Positions 16,616 through 26,598 of a stretch of DNA of 64,000 nt are shown piece by piece. The notes below the pieces were generated by a model, which ran no database searches, was not told the origin of the DNA, and worked only from the letters and a program-made list of their open reading frames with translations. The position numbers and the translations under genes are program-made. Every line of letters begins with the position of its first letter. Positions within the stretch are counted from its first letter, which is position 1. The DNA is taken from the NCBI RefSeq assembly GCF_008085905.1, contig NZ_VSFF01000010.1, forward strand, positions 124,001-188,000, given 5' to 3'. Source of the DNA: Actinomadura syzygii (GTDB lineage Bacteria; Actinomycetota; Actinomycetes; Streptosporangiales; Streptosporangiaceae).

Positions 16616-17191
16616 TCAGAGGTTGACGCCGAAGTCCAGCGCGATTCCGGCCAGCCCCGAGGCGTAACCCTGGCCGACCGCCCGGAACTTCCACTCCGCT
16701 CCCGAGCGGTACAGCTCGCCGAACACCATCGCGGTCTCCATCGAGGCGTCCTCCGACAGGTCGTAGCGCGCCATCTCCGACCCGTCGCCCTGGTTCAGGA
16801 CGCGGATGTACGCGTTGCGGACCTGCCCGAAGTTCTGGCCGCGGCCGTCGGCCTCGTAGATCGACACGGCGAAGGCCACCCGCTCCGCGGTGGCCGGCAG
16901 CGCGCCGAAGTTGACCTTGAGCTGCTCGTCGTCGCCCTCGCCCGCGCCCGTCGTGTTGTCGCCGCTGTGCTCGACCCCGCCGTCCGGCGTCCGGAGGTTG
17001 TTGAAGAACACGAAGTGCTGGTCGCTGATGATCTTGCCTGAGCCGTCCAGCACCAGGGCGGAGGCGTCGAGGTCGAAGTCGCTCCCCGTGGTGGTGCGCA
17101 GGTCCCAGCCAAGACCGACGGTCACCGCGGACAGGCCGGGGGCCTGCTTGGTGAGCGAGACGTTGCCGCCCTTGCTGAGACTGACACCCAC
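16616..17191 (-). CDS. terD: TerD/TerE-family protein (third copy), promoter-proximal
   Basis: 191 residues. The GTG at 17191 is chosen because GGAGG lies 7 bases upstream and the start MGVSLSKGGNVSLTK matches the family. The calcium sites are DFDLDASALVL and GDNTTGAGEGDDE; the tail is GIALDFGVNL. It is the first gene of the leftward Ter transcript. The 190-base gap to 17382 separates it from a divergent gene and must hold the promoters, but I do not recognise clear -10/-35 boxes there. Confidence 0.92.
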   Translation of the reverse strand: MGVSLSKGGNVSLTKQAPGLSAVTVGLGWDLRTTTGSDFDLDASALVLDGSGKIISDQHFVFFNNLRTPDGGVEHSGDNTTGAGEGDDEQLKVNFGALPATAERVAFAVSIYEADGRGQNFGQVRNAYIRVLNQGDGSEMARYDLSEDASMETAMVFGELYRSGAEWKFRAVGQGYASGLAGIALDFGVNL

Positions 17192-17381
17192 GATGGGCCT
17201 CCAAATCGCATGCGGATGTTTCGGACGCCGACCAGGCATCCAGCCTTATCGACGTTGCAGCGATGCTATCCGTTCCAATCGTCCTGGAAGCATTACACGA
17301 AAGGCTGCTCACGGCACCCGGCCCGGGGCGCGAAACCAGCCCCGGCTGGGCCAGACTGGGCAGGGACGAAGGGAGGCAGCG

Positions 17382-18629
17382 TTGCGGGGAGCGGGCGACC
17401 AGCGCCGCCGGGGCCGGGGGGCCCAGGCGGCCACCGCGGCGGTCGAGGCAAGGGAGGCGGCGGCGGCCGCCTTCTACGACATGGACCAGGCGCAGAAGTA
17501 CATCGCCGGCCGGGTCACCGTCTTCGAGGATCTGGACGCCGCGGCCGCCGGGCCCGTCCGGCGGGAGTTCGCCGGGCTGTCGGAGGCGGCGGACGCCGCG
17601 TCGGTGGGCTACATCTCCGTCCTGGACGCCCACGACCTCGCTGACCAGGACCGGACACCCGCCGAGTACGACGCCGCGCGGCGCGCGTTCGTCGCGGCCG
17701 CCGAGCGGCTCCAGCAGGTCACGGGGAACCTCAACGGGTTCGCCGAGCGGCTCGCCCCGCAGATGGCGCGGCTGGAGGCCGCCCTCGACCAGCTCCCGCC
17801 CCGGCTGACCGCCGCCCGCGACGCGGTCGCCGCCGCCGACGCCGCGGTCGCCGCCGCGAAGAACGCCGGGATGGACGCCTCCGACCCCGAGGCGGAGCTG
17901 GCGCAGGCGAAGCAGATCCTGGCGCAGCTCGGCTCGCAGGGGCTCGGCGGGCTCGGCCTGGACGGCGCGATGCGCAAGGCCGAGGAGGTCCGCGGGATCG
18001 CCGAGCGGGCGCACGAGGCCGCCGCCGAGCTGCCGCAGATGGCGCAGAAGGTCCGCAACTCTCTCGCGTCGGTCCGCACCCGGGTGGACGTCGTCGCGAA
18101 CCGCGCCGGGCCGGTCAGGGAGGCGATGAAGGTGCTGCTGCGCGGCTACTCGCAGTCCTGCTGGCAGGACCTCCGGGGCGCGCCCGAGTCGATCGAGGCG
18201 GGCGTGACGCGGGCGCGGGAGCGGCTGAACGAGGCGTCCGCGCACACGTCCCGCGCGGAGTGGAAGCAGGCGCAGCAGGCGCTCACCGCGGCCCGCACCG
18301 AGCTGAACGCGGCCGACCGGCGGGCCGGGCAGGTCACCGGACGGGTCGAGGAGCTGAAGGCGGTCGCCGCCGACCCGCAGGGGCCGGTGGAGGGCGTCCG
18401 GTTCGCCGTCCGGGACGCGCAGCGCCTCGCGATGGCCCAGCCGGGCGGGGCCGCGCCGCAGCACGCCCGCGTCCTCGACTCGCTGGTCGAGCGGCTGGAG
18501 AACGCGCCGAAGCGGCTCTCCGGCTCCCACCCCGACTACTGGGCCTACCTCCAGGAGCTGGAGTCGATCAAGACGGCGGCGGGCGACGTGGTCACCCGCA
18601 TCCGGTCGGAGCGCGCCGCCCAGGGCTGA
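17382..18629 (+). CDS. Unrecognised helical protein divergent from the Ter operon
   Basis: 415 residues from a TTG at 17382 behind GGGAGG (17371-17376); the frame is open further upstream but it crosses the promoter gap and the terD gene. It is almost wholly Ala/Glu/Arg-rich helix with heptad-like spacing, including a Gly-rich break QGLGGLGLDG near residues 188-197. No membrane segment or signal is present. I see no enzymatic motif. Position next to terD genes suggests a Ter-linked cytoplasmic scaffold; it is reminiscent in composition of TelA-type proteins but I do not claim that family. Confidence 0.75.
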   Translation: MRGAGDQRRRGRGAQAATAAVEAREAAAAAFYDMDQAQKYIAGRVTVFEDLDAAAAGPVRREFAGLSEAADAASVGYISVLDAHDLADQDRTPAEYDAARRAFVAAAERLQQVTGNLNGFAERLAPQMARLEAALDQLPPRLTAARDAVAAADAAVAAAKNAGMDASDPEAELAQAKQILAQLGSQGLGGLGLDGAMRKAEEVRGIAERAHEAAAELPQMAQKVRNSLASVRTRVDVVANRAGPVREAMKVLLRGYSQSCWQDLRGAPESIEAGVTRARERLNEASAHTSRAEWKQAQQALTAARTELNAADRRAGQVTGRVEELKAVAADPQGPVEGVRFAVRDAQRLAMAQPGGAAPQHARVLDSLVERLENAPKRLSGSHPDYWAYLQELESIKTAAGDVVTRIRSERAAQG

Positions 18630-18645
18630 TCCGTCTCGGGATCCC

Positions 18646-19881
18646 CTAGGCGAAGAGGGTGTCACCCCAGAAGCCGCCCTTCTGCACGCCCGGCGGGCAG
18701 GCGAACACCCCGGACCCGACGTGCTGGATGTACTCGTTCAGCGCGTCGGTCGCCAGCGAGCTCTGCACGCGGATGAACCCCGTGCGCGGGTCGCGCTGGA
18801 AGGCGATGAAGAACAGGCCCGCCTCCAGACGTCCGAGGCCGTCCGACCCGTCGGTGAACGAGTAGCCGCGCCGCAGGATCCGCGCCCCGCCGTTGGAGTC
18901 GGGGTGCGCGAGCCTGACGTGCGCGTCCGGCTTCATCTTCGCGAGGACGGGCGCGTCCCGCTCCTTGCGCGCGCCGACGGGGGCGCCCTCGCCCTTGTCG
19001 CGGCCGAAGATGTCCTCCTGCTCGCGCAGGGACGTCCGGTCCCAGGTCTCGATGTGCATCCGGATGCGGCGCGCGACCATGTACGAGCCGCCCGCCATCC
19101 AGTCGGAGCCGTCGCCCTTGCCCGCCCAGACGTGCCTGCCGAGCAGCTCGTCGTCGGTCTCGGCGATGTTCTCGGTGCCGTCCTTGAACCCGAACAGGTT
19201 GCGCGGGGTCTGCGCGCCCGGCGTCGTGGACGACGTCTTCCCGAACCCGAGCTGCGACCAGCGGACCGCGACCACGCCGAACCCGATCCGCGCGAGGTTC
19301 CGGATGGCGTGCACGGCGACCTGCGGGTCGTCCGCGCACGCCTGCACGGCGATGTCGCCGCCGCTGCGGGCGGGTTCGAGCGCGTCGCCGGGGAAGTGCG
19401 GCAGGTCGACCAGCGCGGGCGGCCGCCGCGCCTTGATCCCGAACCGGTCCTCGCCGTCCTTCTCGAACAGCGACGGGCCGAACCCGATCGTCAGCGTGAG
19501 CCGGGACGGCGGCAGGCCGAGCGCCTCCCCGGTGTCGTCCGGCGGCGCCACCGCGACGCCGCCGACCGCGCCGTCCCCGACCGGGCGGCCCGCGGTCATG
19601 GCGGCGGCGGCCTGCGTCCACTCCTTGAGCATCCGGACGAGCCGCTCGCGGTCGCCGGTCGTGACGTCGAACGCCGCGAAGTGCAGCCGGTCCTGGACGG
19701 GCGTCGCGATGCCCGCCTGGTGCGGGCCGAGGAAGGGGACGGCCCGGCCCGCGCCGCCCTTGTCCTCGTCCGCGAACGCGACCCGGTCGAGCCCGGCGCC
19801 GGCGGCGGCGCCGACCACCAGGCTCGCGCCGGAGAACCCGAGCATCCGCCGCCGGGAGAGCCCCGGACGCGCCTCTGTCAT
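18646..19881 (-). CDS. efeB: EfeB, Tat-exported DyP-type haem peroxidase
   Basis: 411 residues from ATG 19881. A twin-arginine signal (SRRRMLGFSG at 9-18 plus a hydrophobic stretch) leads the protein. DyP motifs are GFKDGTENI with the distal Asp, and RIRMHIETWD containing the probable haem-ligand His; the C-terminus is FACPPGVQKGGFWG. In EfeUOB systems EfeB works outside the membrane on ferrous iron or haem. It follows efeO by 75 bases and probably shares the iron-box-controlled transcript. The ATG lies in a tandem duplication of its own start region. Confidence 0.92.
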   Translation of the reverse strand: MTEARPGLSRRRMLGFSGASLVVGAAAGAGLDRVAFADEDKGGAGRAVPFLGPHQAGIATPVQDRLHFAAFDVTTGDRERLVRMLKEWTQAAAAMTAGRPVGDGAVGGVAVAPPDDTGEALGLPPSRLTLTIGFGPSLFEKDGEDRFGIKARRPPALVDLPHFPGDALEPARSGGDIAVQACADDPQVAVHAIRNLARIGFGVVAVRWSQLGFGKTSSTTPGAQTPRNLFGFKDGTENIAETDDELLGRHVWAGKGDGSDWMAGGSYMVARRIRMHIETWDRTSLREQEDIFGRDKGEGAPVGARKERDAPVLAKMKPDAHVRLAHPDSNGGARILRRGYSFTDGSDGLGRLEAGLFFIAFQRDPRTGFIRVQSSLATDALNEYIQHVGSGVFACPPGVQKGGFWGDTLFA

Positions 19882-19955
19882 GTCGCCACCGTTGTCATGT
19901 CGCCACCGTCCTTCGGTCCGTGCGGCCGCGCGGTCGCGCGCCGCTCCGCGACGTG

Positions 19956-21086
19956 CTACCTCGCGACGGCCGCGGCGAGCTTGGAGAGCGGCTCGCCCAG
20001 CGCGTTCACCGCGTCGGCGAGCTCCTTGCGGTCGTCCTTGCCCACCGTGTCGTAGGAGACGTAGCCGTCGCCCTTCTCGTGCTTCTTCAGCAGCGCCTCG
20101 ACCTTGGCGAAGCCTCCGTCGAGGTCCGTCGCGAGCTGCGCGTCCCGCTCCTGGACGACGGGCTTGAGCAGGTCGTAGATCTTCTTCGCGCCGTCCACGT
20201 TGGCCTTGAAGTCGACGAGGTCGGTGTGGCTGAACGCCTCCTCCTCGCCGGTGACCTTGCCGGTCGCGACCTCGTCCAGGAGTTCCTTCGCGCCGCCCGC
20301 CATGTCGTTCACCGGGTCGAGGGTGAGGCCGGGCAGCCGCGACTTCAGCGTCTCCAGGTCGGCGAGGAGCTGGTCGCCGTACTTGCCCTTGCCCTTGACC
20401 GAGCCGTCCTTCCAGAGCGCCTTCTCCAGCAGGTGCCAGCCGGACCAGTCCTTCTTCTCCTCCGGCTTCAGGTCGGCCTCGCGGGCGTCGACCTTCGGGT
20501 CGATGTCGCCGAACTTCTCCGCGACGGGCTCGATCGTCTCCCAGCCGACCCGCGACGGCGCGTACAGCTCCTTCGCCTTCGCGACGTCGTTCGCCTTGAC
20601 CGCGTCGACGAACGCCTTCGTCTTCGTGATCGTGTCGTCCAGCCGGACGACCACGAACGCCTTGTAGTCGGCGGCGGCCTTGGCGAGGCGCTGGTCGCCG
20701 CCCTCGCCCGCGGTGCCGGTGACGGTCACGTCCTTGGACGGCCCCTTGCCGGTCTGGCCCGCGCTGCACAGCAGCTTGAACGTCCCGGCGGGCAGGTTGA
20801 CGACGAAGTCGACGCTGGTGCCGGGGCCGATGTTCTCCCGCTCGGCGAGGATCTTGCCGTCCGGCTTCAGCACCTCGAACTCGTTGACCTTCGAGCCCTT
20901 GTTGGTGACCTTGAACGTGGTCTTGCCCGCGGTCAGCTCGGTCTTGCCGACCTCGCAGGAGTCGTCGGTCGCGGTGACGGGGATCGCGCCCGCGGCTCCC
21001 GCGTCGTCGTCCCCTCCGCACGCCGTGAGCAGGGACATCGAGACGGCGGCGACGCCGGCGACGGCGAGCGCGGAGACAGGACGCAT
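19956..21086 (-). CDS. efeO: EfeO, iron uptake lipoprotein (cupredoxin plus M75 domains)
   Basis: 376 residues. The lipoprotein signal ends at LLTAC with Cys23, followed by an acidic linker. Residues about 40-120 form a cupredoxin-like domain including CEVGK and LLCSAG, and residues about 130-370 an M75-type helical domain with WHLLEKALW. This two-domain form is typical of EfeO that binds iron outside the cell. The partner permease EfeU is not upstream; that side holds only iron boxes and then an unrelated gene. The transcript begins just after two iron-box sequences. Confidence 0.92.
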   Translation of the reverse strand: MRPVSALAVAGVAAVSMSLLTACGGDDDAGAAGAIPVTATDDSCEVGKTELTAGKTTFKVTNKGSKVNEFEVLKPDGKILAERENIGPGTSVDFVVNLPAGTFKLLCSAGQTGKGPSKDVTVTGTAGEGGDQRLAKAAADYKAFVVVRLDDTITKTKAFVDAVKANDVAKAKELYAPSRVGWETIEPVAEKFGDIDPKVDAREADLKPEEKKDWSGWHLLEKALWKDGSVKGKGKYGDQLLADLETLKSRLPGLTLDPVNDMAGGAKELLDEVATGKVTGEEEAFSHTDLVDFKANVDGAKKIYDLLKPVVQERDAQLATDLDGGFAKVEALLKKHEKGDGYVSYDTVGKDDRKELADAVNALGEPLSKLAAAVAR

Positions 21087-21108
21087 GGGGGGCTCCAGAA
21101 GCGTACAA

Positions 21109-21147
21109 ATTGGTTAGGCTCACCTAAATTAGCTAAGCCTCACCTGA
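21109..21147 (-). promoter_or_regulatory. Two tandem iron boxes (IdeR/DmdR-type) upstream of efeO
   Basis: ATTGGTTAGGCTCACCTAA (21109-21127) matches the actinobacterial iron-box consensus at 16 of 19 positions. The adjacent 19 bases 21129-21147, read on the minus strand, match at about 15 of 19. Their centres are 20 bp apart and the first lies 23 bases before the efeO start. This predicts repression when iron is plentiful. Confidence 0.8.
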
Positions 21148-21232
21148 ACGCGTCAAGTGGCCCCCGCGTGAGTGCGCGGTCGGCGGCGCCGAAAGGGTCG
21201 GTCAGCGGGACCGGTCAGAGGTCGGCCGAGGG

Positions 21233-21682
21233 TCAGCGCGGCCTGTCCTGGAGGCCCATCGTGAGGTTGCGGGCGACCATCGGCGGCCCGCCGGGCTGCG
21301 GCTCGCCGTACGGCGGCAGCGGATGCGGCTGCTGCTGGGCCGCCTGCTGGTGCTGCGCGGGCGCGAGCTCCGCCCAGACCGCCGTCCCGTAGGCGCAGAC
21401 CTCGATGCCGCCGCCGACGGCGGCGGTGTCGAAGCGCATGCCGACCACCGTGTTCGCGCCCCGGCGGCGCGCCTCCTCGCCGAGCCGGTCGACCGCCTCG
21501 CGGCGGGCGGCGGCGAGGCCCGCCACCGGCCGCTCCCCCGTCACCCGGAACGTCGCGCTGCTCCCGCCGTGCCCCGGCTGCGGCGCGGCACCCTGCTCGG
21601 CCTGCACGGCCGAGCCGAGGACCTCACCGAGCACGCTCTTGATCTCGTACCCCGCCACGCCGTCAGTCGTCACGATCAGCAT
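21233..21682 (-). CDS. YbjQ/DUF74-family heavy-metal-binding-type protein
   Basis: 149 residues from ATG 21682. The first about 110 residues match the YbjQ family: MLIVTTDGVAGYEI, ARREAVDRLGEEARRRGANTVVGMRFDT, and VCAYGTAVW. The family forms pentamers and is suspected, not shown, to bind metal. The C-terminal about 40 residues are Gln/Pro-rich and probably disordered. It sits between the sigma factor terminator and the efe promoter region, with its own unrecognised promoter. Confidence 0.85.
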   Translation of the reverse strand: MLIVTTDGVAGYEIKSVLGEVLGSAVQAEQGAAPQPGHGGSSATFRVTGERPVAGLAAARREAVDRLGEEARRRGANTVVGMRFDTAAVGGGIEVCAYGTAVWAELAPAQHQQAAQQQPHPLPPYGEPQPGGPPMVARNLTMGLQDRPR

Positions 21683-21770
21683 GGTCACCACGGTAGATGA
21701 CGGCCCGGACGGAACGCGACGCATCGGCGCGGACCGGACATCCGCCCGGCGAGCCGCCCGGCCTTTGAGA

Positions 21771-21812
21771 CACGACCGTCCTCCCGGGGGTGCGTCCGGG
21801 AGGACGGTCGTG
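21771..21812. terminator. 17-bp perfect hairpin terminating the dnaG-sigma transcript
   Basis: CACGACCGTCCTCCCGG (21771-21787) and its exact complement (21796-21812) flank an 8-base loop, 56 bases beyond the sigma factor stop. On the minus strand it is followed by TCTCAAAGG, so it is a strong but not U-rich stop. Confidence 0.7.
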
Positions 21813-21867
21813 CCGGACGTCGTCCGCGCCGCTCTCGTTCGGTCCGGTCGGCCGACCGGGTGCCCGG

Positions 21868-23043
21868 TCAGTCCAGGTACTCGCGGAGCATCTGCGCGCG
21901 GGACGGGTGGCGCAGCTTCGCGAGCGTCTTCGACTCGATCTGGCGGATCCGCTCCCTCGTCACGCCGAACTCCCGGCCCACCTCCTCCAGGGTGCGCGGA
22001 TGCCCGTCGGTCAGGCCGAAGCGCAACTGGATGATGCGCTGCTCCCGCTCCGACAGCGTGCCGAGGATGTCCTCCAGCTGGTCCTGGAGGAGGATGAACG
22101 CCGCCGCCTCGATCGGGACGACGGCGTCGGCGTCCTCGATGAAGTCGCCGAGGTCGGAGTCCTCCTCGCCGATCGGCGACTGGAGCGATACCGGCTCCTG
22201 CGCGATCCGCTGGATCTCCACGACCCGGACGGGCGACAGGCCCATCTCCAGGCCGATCTCGTCGGGGCTCGGCTCCCTGCCGAGGTCCTGGTGCATCTGC
22301 CGCTGCACGCGGACGAGCTTGTTGATCGTCTCGACCATGTGCACCGGGATCCGGATCGTGCGCGCCTGGTCGGCGATCGCCCGGGTGATCGCCTGCCGGA
22401 TCCACCAGGTGGCGTAGGTGGAGAACTTGAACCCCTTCGTGTAGTCGAATTTCTCGACCGCGCGGATCAGTCCGAGATTTCCCTCCTGAATGAGGTCGAG
22501 GAACAGCATTCCCCGGCCCACATAGCGTTTCGCGATCGAGACCACAAGCCGGAGATTGGCCTCGATCAGGCGTTGCTTCGCCCGCGTGCCCTCGCGGGAG
22601 AGCTGTTCGAGGTCGAGCAGTTCGCCGCGGGCGAGGACGGCGGTCTGCGCCATCTTCTCCTCGGCGAACAATCCCGCCTCGATCGATTTGGCGAGTTCTA
22701 CTTCATCTTCTGCCGTTAGAAGCGGTACGCGACCGATCTCTCTCAGGTAGATCCGAACCAGGTCGCTCGTCGGCGCCCGCTTGCCGAGGTCTCCCTCGTC
22801 CGCTCGCGCGACGTCCTCGGTCTCCTGCTGAGACTCGAGGACGTCCACCCCCTGCTCTGCGAGCATCCGGACGACCCGCTCAAGCGAGTCGTCCGGCAAG
22901 TCCGAGCGATCGAGCGCGGCAGCGACGTCCTCGACGGTCACGCCGCCGCGTTCTCTGCCGCGTGCGACGAGGTCCGCCACCTGATCAACCGATGGCGCCT
23001 CGCTTGGCAGCACCGAAGGGCCCACGAGGACAGTCTGCGTCAA
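21868..23043 (-). CDS. Primary-type RNA polymerase sigma factor (RpoD family)
   Basis: 391 residues. Region 1.1 is present at about 17-70, which group 2 sigma factors often lack. Region 1.2 contains DLVRIYLREIGRVPLL, region 2 has the RpoD signature EGNLGLIRAVEKFDYTKG and WWIRQAI, and region 4 contains TLEEVGREFGVTRERIRQIE. It follows dnaG by 41 bases, the classical macromolecular-synthesis order. Whether it is the essential sigma factor of the host or an HrdA-like relative cannot be told here. It is short compared with Streptomyces HrdB (about 510 residues). Confidence 0.9.
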   Translation of the reverse strand: MTQTVLVGPSVLPSEAPSVDQVADLVARGRERGGVTVEDVAAALDRSDLPDDSLERVVRMLAEQGVDVLESQQETEDVARADEGDLGKRAPTSDLVRIYLREIGRVPLLTAEDEVELAKSIEAGLFAEEKMAQTAVLARGELLDLEQLSREGTRAKQRLIEANLRLVVSIAKRYVGRGMLFLDLIQEGNLGLIRAVEKFDYTKGFKFSTYATWWIRQAITRAIADQARTIRIPVHMVETINKLVRVQRQMHQDLGREPSPDEIGLEMGLSPVRVVEIQRIAQEPVSLQSPIGEEDSDLGDFIEDADAVVPIEAAAFILLQDQLEDILGTLSEREQRIIQLRFGLTDGHPRTLEEVGREFGVTRERIRQIESKTLAKLRHPSRAQMLREYLD

Positions 23044-23084
23044 ATGGGGTCTAGATCACAGGACCCATTTTGCGGTCTCTTGAC

Positions 23085-25043
23085 TTACTGTGACCCAAGC
23101 CCTCGCTCCCGCAACACCCGTCTCTGCTGCTCAAGCGCGACAAGATCGCCGAAGAGGCGGTTGTACTCCTCGGGGGCCTCGACCGGATTCAGCCGCCCGA
23201 GTTTAGATTTCGCGTCGGCGATCATGCGAGTGAGCTGGCGTTCCTGTATTCGGGCCAGCAGTTCTACGGCATAGCGGTCGTCCGAATCCTGGGCGGCCCG
23301 GGCCGGTTCCACGCCGAGTTTGGTGATCAGGTCTCTCACCTGGTCGTTCGGCGCCCGCTCCAGGAGGTGGGAGACCCACTCCTGGACGCCGCCCGCCGCC
23401 GTCACGCCGCCCGCCGACGCGATCACCGTGCGCACCGCCGCGTGCGGCGGCGCGATGAACGCGTCGGCCGGCACGTCGTCGAACGCCGGACCGAGCAGCG
23501 CGGGCCGCTGGACGGCGAGTTTCAGCAGCTCACGCTCCCGCTGGACCTCCGGGTCGCGCGGGTCGAAGGCGGGCCGCGGCGGCGCCTCCGGCGCGCCGTT
23601 CCCGTTCTGCCCGCGGGCGTCGCCGAGGTCGCGGCCGCCGCCGGGACGGCCGTTTCCAGCCCGCCCGTTTCCCGGCCTTTCGCCTCCCTGCCCGGGACGG
23701 CCCTGCCGCCGGTTCGCGAGTTCCCGGACGCGCCGCAGCACGAACTGCTCGTCCATGATCCCGAGCCAGCGGTCGAGGTTCACCGCGTACATGTGGCGGC
23801 GCGAGCGGTCCTTGATCGCGGCGACGACCGGGGCCGCGGCGTCGAGCGCGCCGAGCCGCCCCTCGACCGTGTCGAGGTCGTGCTGCTCGATCGCGCTGCG
23901 CACGGCGAACTCGAACAGCGGCAGCCGGGACGCCACGAGGTCGCGCACGGCCGCGTCGCCGTGCCGGACGCGCAGGTCGCACGGGTCGAGCCCGTCCGGC
24001 TGGACGGCGACGAACGTCTGCGAGACGAACTTCTGCTCGTCGTCGAACGCGCGCAGCGCCGCCTTGCGGCCGGCCGAGTCGCCGTCGAAGGTGAAGATCA
24101 CCTCGCCGCGGAACTCGTCCTGGTCCATGAGGAGGCGGCGCAGCACCTTGATGTGGTCGTCGCCGAAGGCCGTCCCGCAGGTGGCGACGGCGGTCGGGAC
24201 GCCCGCGAGGTGGCAGGCCATCACGTCGGTGTAGCCCTCGACCACGACGGCCTGGCGGCGGCGCGCGATCTCCTTCTTCGCGAGGTCGGCGCCGTACAGC
24301 ACCGAGCCCTTGTGGAAGAGCGGCGACTCGGGGGTGTTCAGGTACTTGGGGCCGTCGTCGTCCTCGTAGAGGCGGCGCGCGCCGAACCCGATGACGTCGC
24401 CGGACAGGTCGCGGATCGGCCACATCAGCCGCCCGCGGAACCGGTCCATCGGGCCGCGCCTGCCCTCCTTGGCCAGGCCGCCCGAGACGATGTCGCGGTC
24501 GGCGAAGCCGCGCCCGCGCAGGTGCCGGACGAGGCCCTCCCACTCGCGGGGCGCGAAGCCCACGCCGAAGTGCTCGGCGTCGGCGGCCTCGAACCCGCGC
24601 GCGGACAGGAACTCGCGGCCGATCGCGCCGTCCGGCGAGCGCAGCCGCTCGGCGTAGTACTCGGCGGCGGCCTTGTGCGCCTCGACCAGCCGGGCGCGCT
24701 GCCCGCCGTCCTGCCGGGGGCCGCGGCCGGGGCCGCCGTCCTCGTAGCGGAGCTGGACGCCCGCCTGCGCCGCGAGCCGCTCCACCGCCTCGGCGAACGT
24801 CAGGTGCTCGATCTCCTGGACGAACTTGATGACGTCGCCGCCCGCCTCGCAGCCGAAGCAGAAGTACAGCCCGCGCGCGGGGGTCACGTTGAACGAGGGG
24901 GACTTCTCCTCGTGGAACGGGCAGAGGCCCTTGAGATTGCCGCCGCCCGCGCTGCGGAGCTGCAGGTACTCGCCGATCACGGCGTCGATGGACGCGCGCT
25001 CGCGGACGAGCGCGATGTCCTCGTTGCGAATCCTGCCTGCCAC
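23085..25043 (-). CDS. dnaG: DNA primase
   Basis: 652 residues from GTG 25043, giving the usual start MAGRIRNEDI. The zinc ribbon is Cys41-His44-Cys62-Cys65 in CPFHEEKSP and FCFGCEAGGD. The TOPRIM core includes VVVEGYTDVMA and FDGDSAGRKA. A Gly/Asn/Pro-rich linker at about 448-490 joins a C-terminal helicase-binding part ending in QRRVLRERGLGSQ. It makes RNA primers at the replication fork with DnaB. An upstream in-frame extension to 25088 lacks support. No Shine-Dalgarno sequence is clear, so the start rests on homology. Confidence 0.95.
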   Translation of the reverse strand: MAGRIRNEDIALVRERASIDAVIGEYLQLRSAGGGNLKGLCPFHEEKSPSFNVTPARGLYFCFGCEAGGDVIKFVQEIEHLTFAEAVERLAAQAGVQLRYEDGGPGRGPRQDGGQRARLVEAHKAAAEYYAERLRSPDGAIGREFLSARGFEAADAEHFGVGFAPREWEGLVRHLRGRGFADRDIVSGGLAKEGRRGPMDRFRGRLMWPIRDLSGDVIGFGARRLYEDDDGPKYLNTPESPLFHKGSVLYGADLAKKEIARRRQAVVVEGYTDVMACHLAGVPTAVATCGTAFGDDHIKVLRRLLMDQDEFRGEVIFTFDGDSAGRKAALRAFDDEQKFVSQTFVAVQPDGLDPCDLRVRHGDAAVRDLVASRLPLFEFAVRSAIEQHDLDTVEGRLGALDAAAPVVAAIKDRSRRHMYAVNLDRWLGIMDEQFVLRRVRELANRRQGRPGQGGERPGNGRAGNGRPGGGRDLGDARGQNGNGAPEAPPRPAFDPRDPEVQRERELLKLAVQRPALLGPAFDDVPADAFIAPPHAAVRTVIASAGGVTAAGGVQEWVSHLLERAPNDQVRDLITKLGVEPARAAQDSDDRYAVELLARIQERQLTRMIADAKSKLGRLNPVEAPEEYNRLFGDLVALEQQRRVLRERGLGSQ

Positions 25044-25188
25044 GACGTAGGAGTCTACGGCGGGCCCACGACATCCGCCGCCGCGCACCGGAACCCGCGC
25101 CCCCGCCCGCCCCGCCGCGCTTGGTCCACGTTCCGCCGGGTTCCGGCGGGCGGCACTTAGGGCCAGCGGTCTGGATCATCCTGACATG

Positions 25189-25202
25189 ACCGGAATTCCG
25201 GT
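25189..25202. repeat. 14-bp perfect palindrome upstream of the ABC ATPase gene
   Basis: ACCGGAATTCCGGT followed by TTTT. It lies in the 277-base gap between dnaG and the ATPase gene, otherwise without recognised features. It could be an operator or a small terminator-like hairpin. Confidence 0.5.
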
Positions 25203-25320
25203 TTTTGTGGCCGGACTCGGCCGGATTGACGGCGGTCCGTGCCGGGTCGACTATGGACAAACGGCCCGTCGCGCGATGTGATGACGAGCCGAGATCTTGC
25301 TCACACGCAGGCGGAAACCG

Positions 25321-26578
<1,258 letters not shown>

Positions 26579-26598
<20 letters not shown>

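Noticed and set aside
16536..18665. 709-residue minus-strand frame across the helical gene and a terD gene
   Set aside because: Antisense/alternate-frame shadow with no motif; the TTG-started plus-strand gene and the terD frame are better supported.
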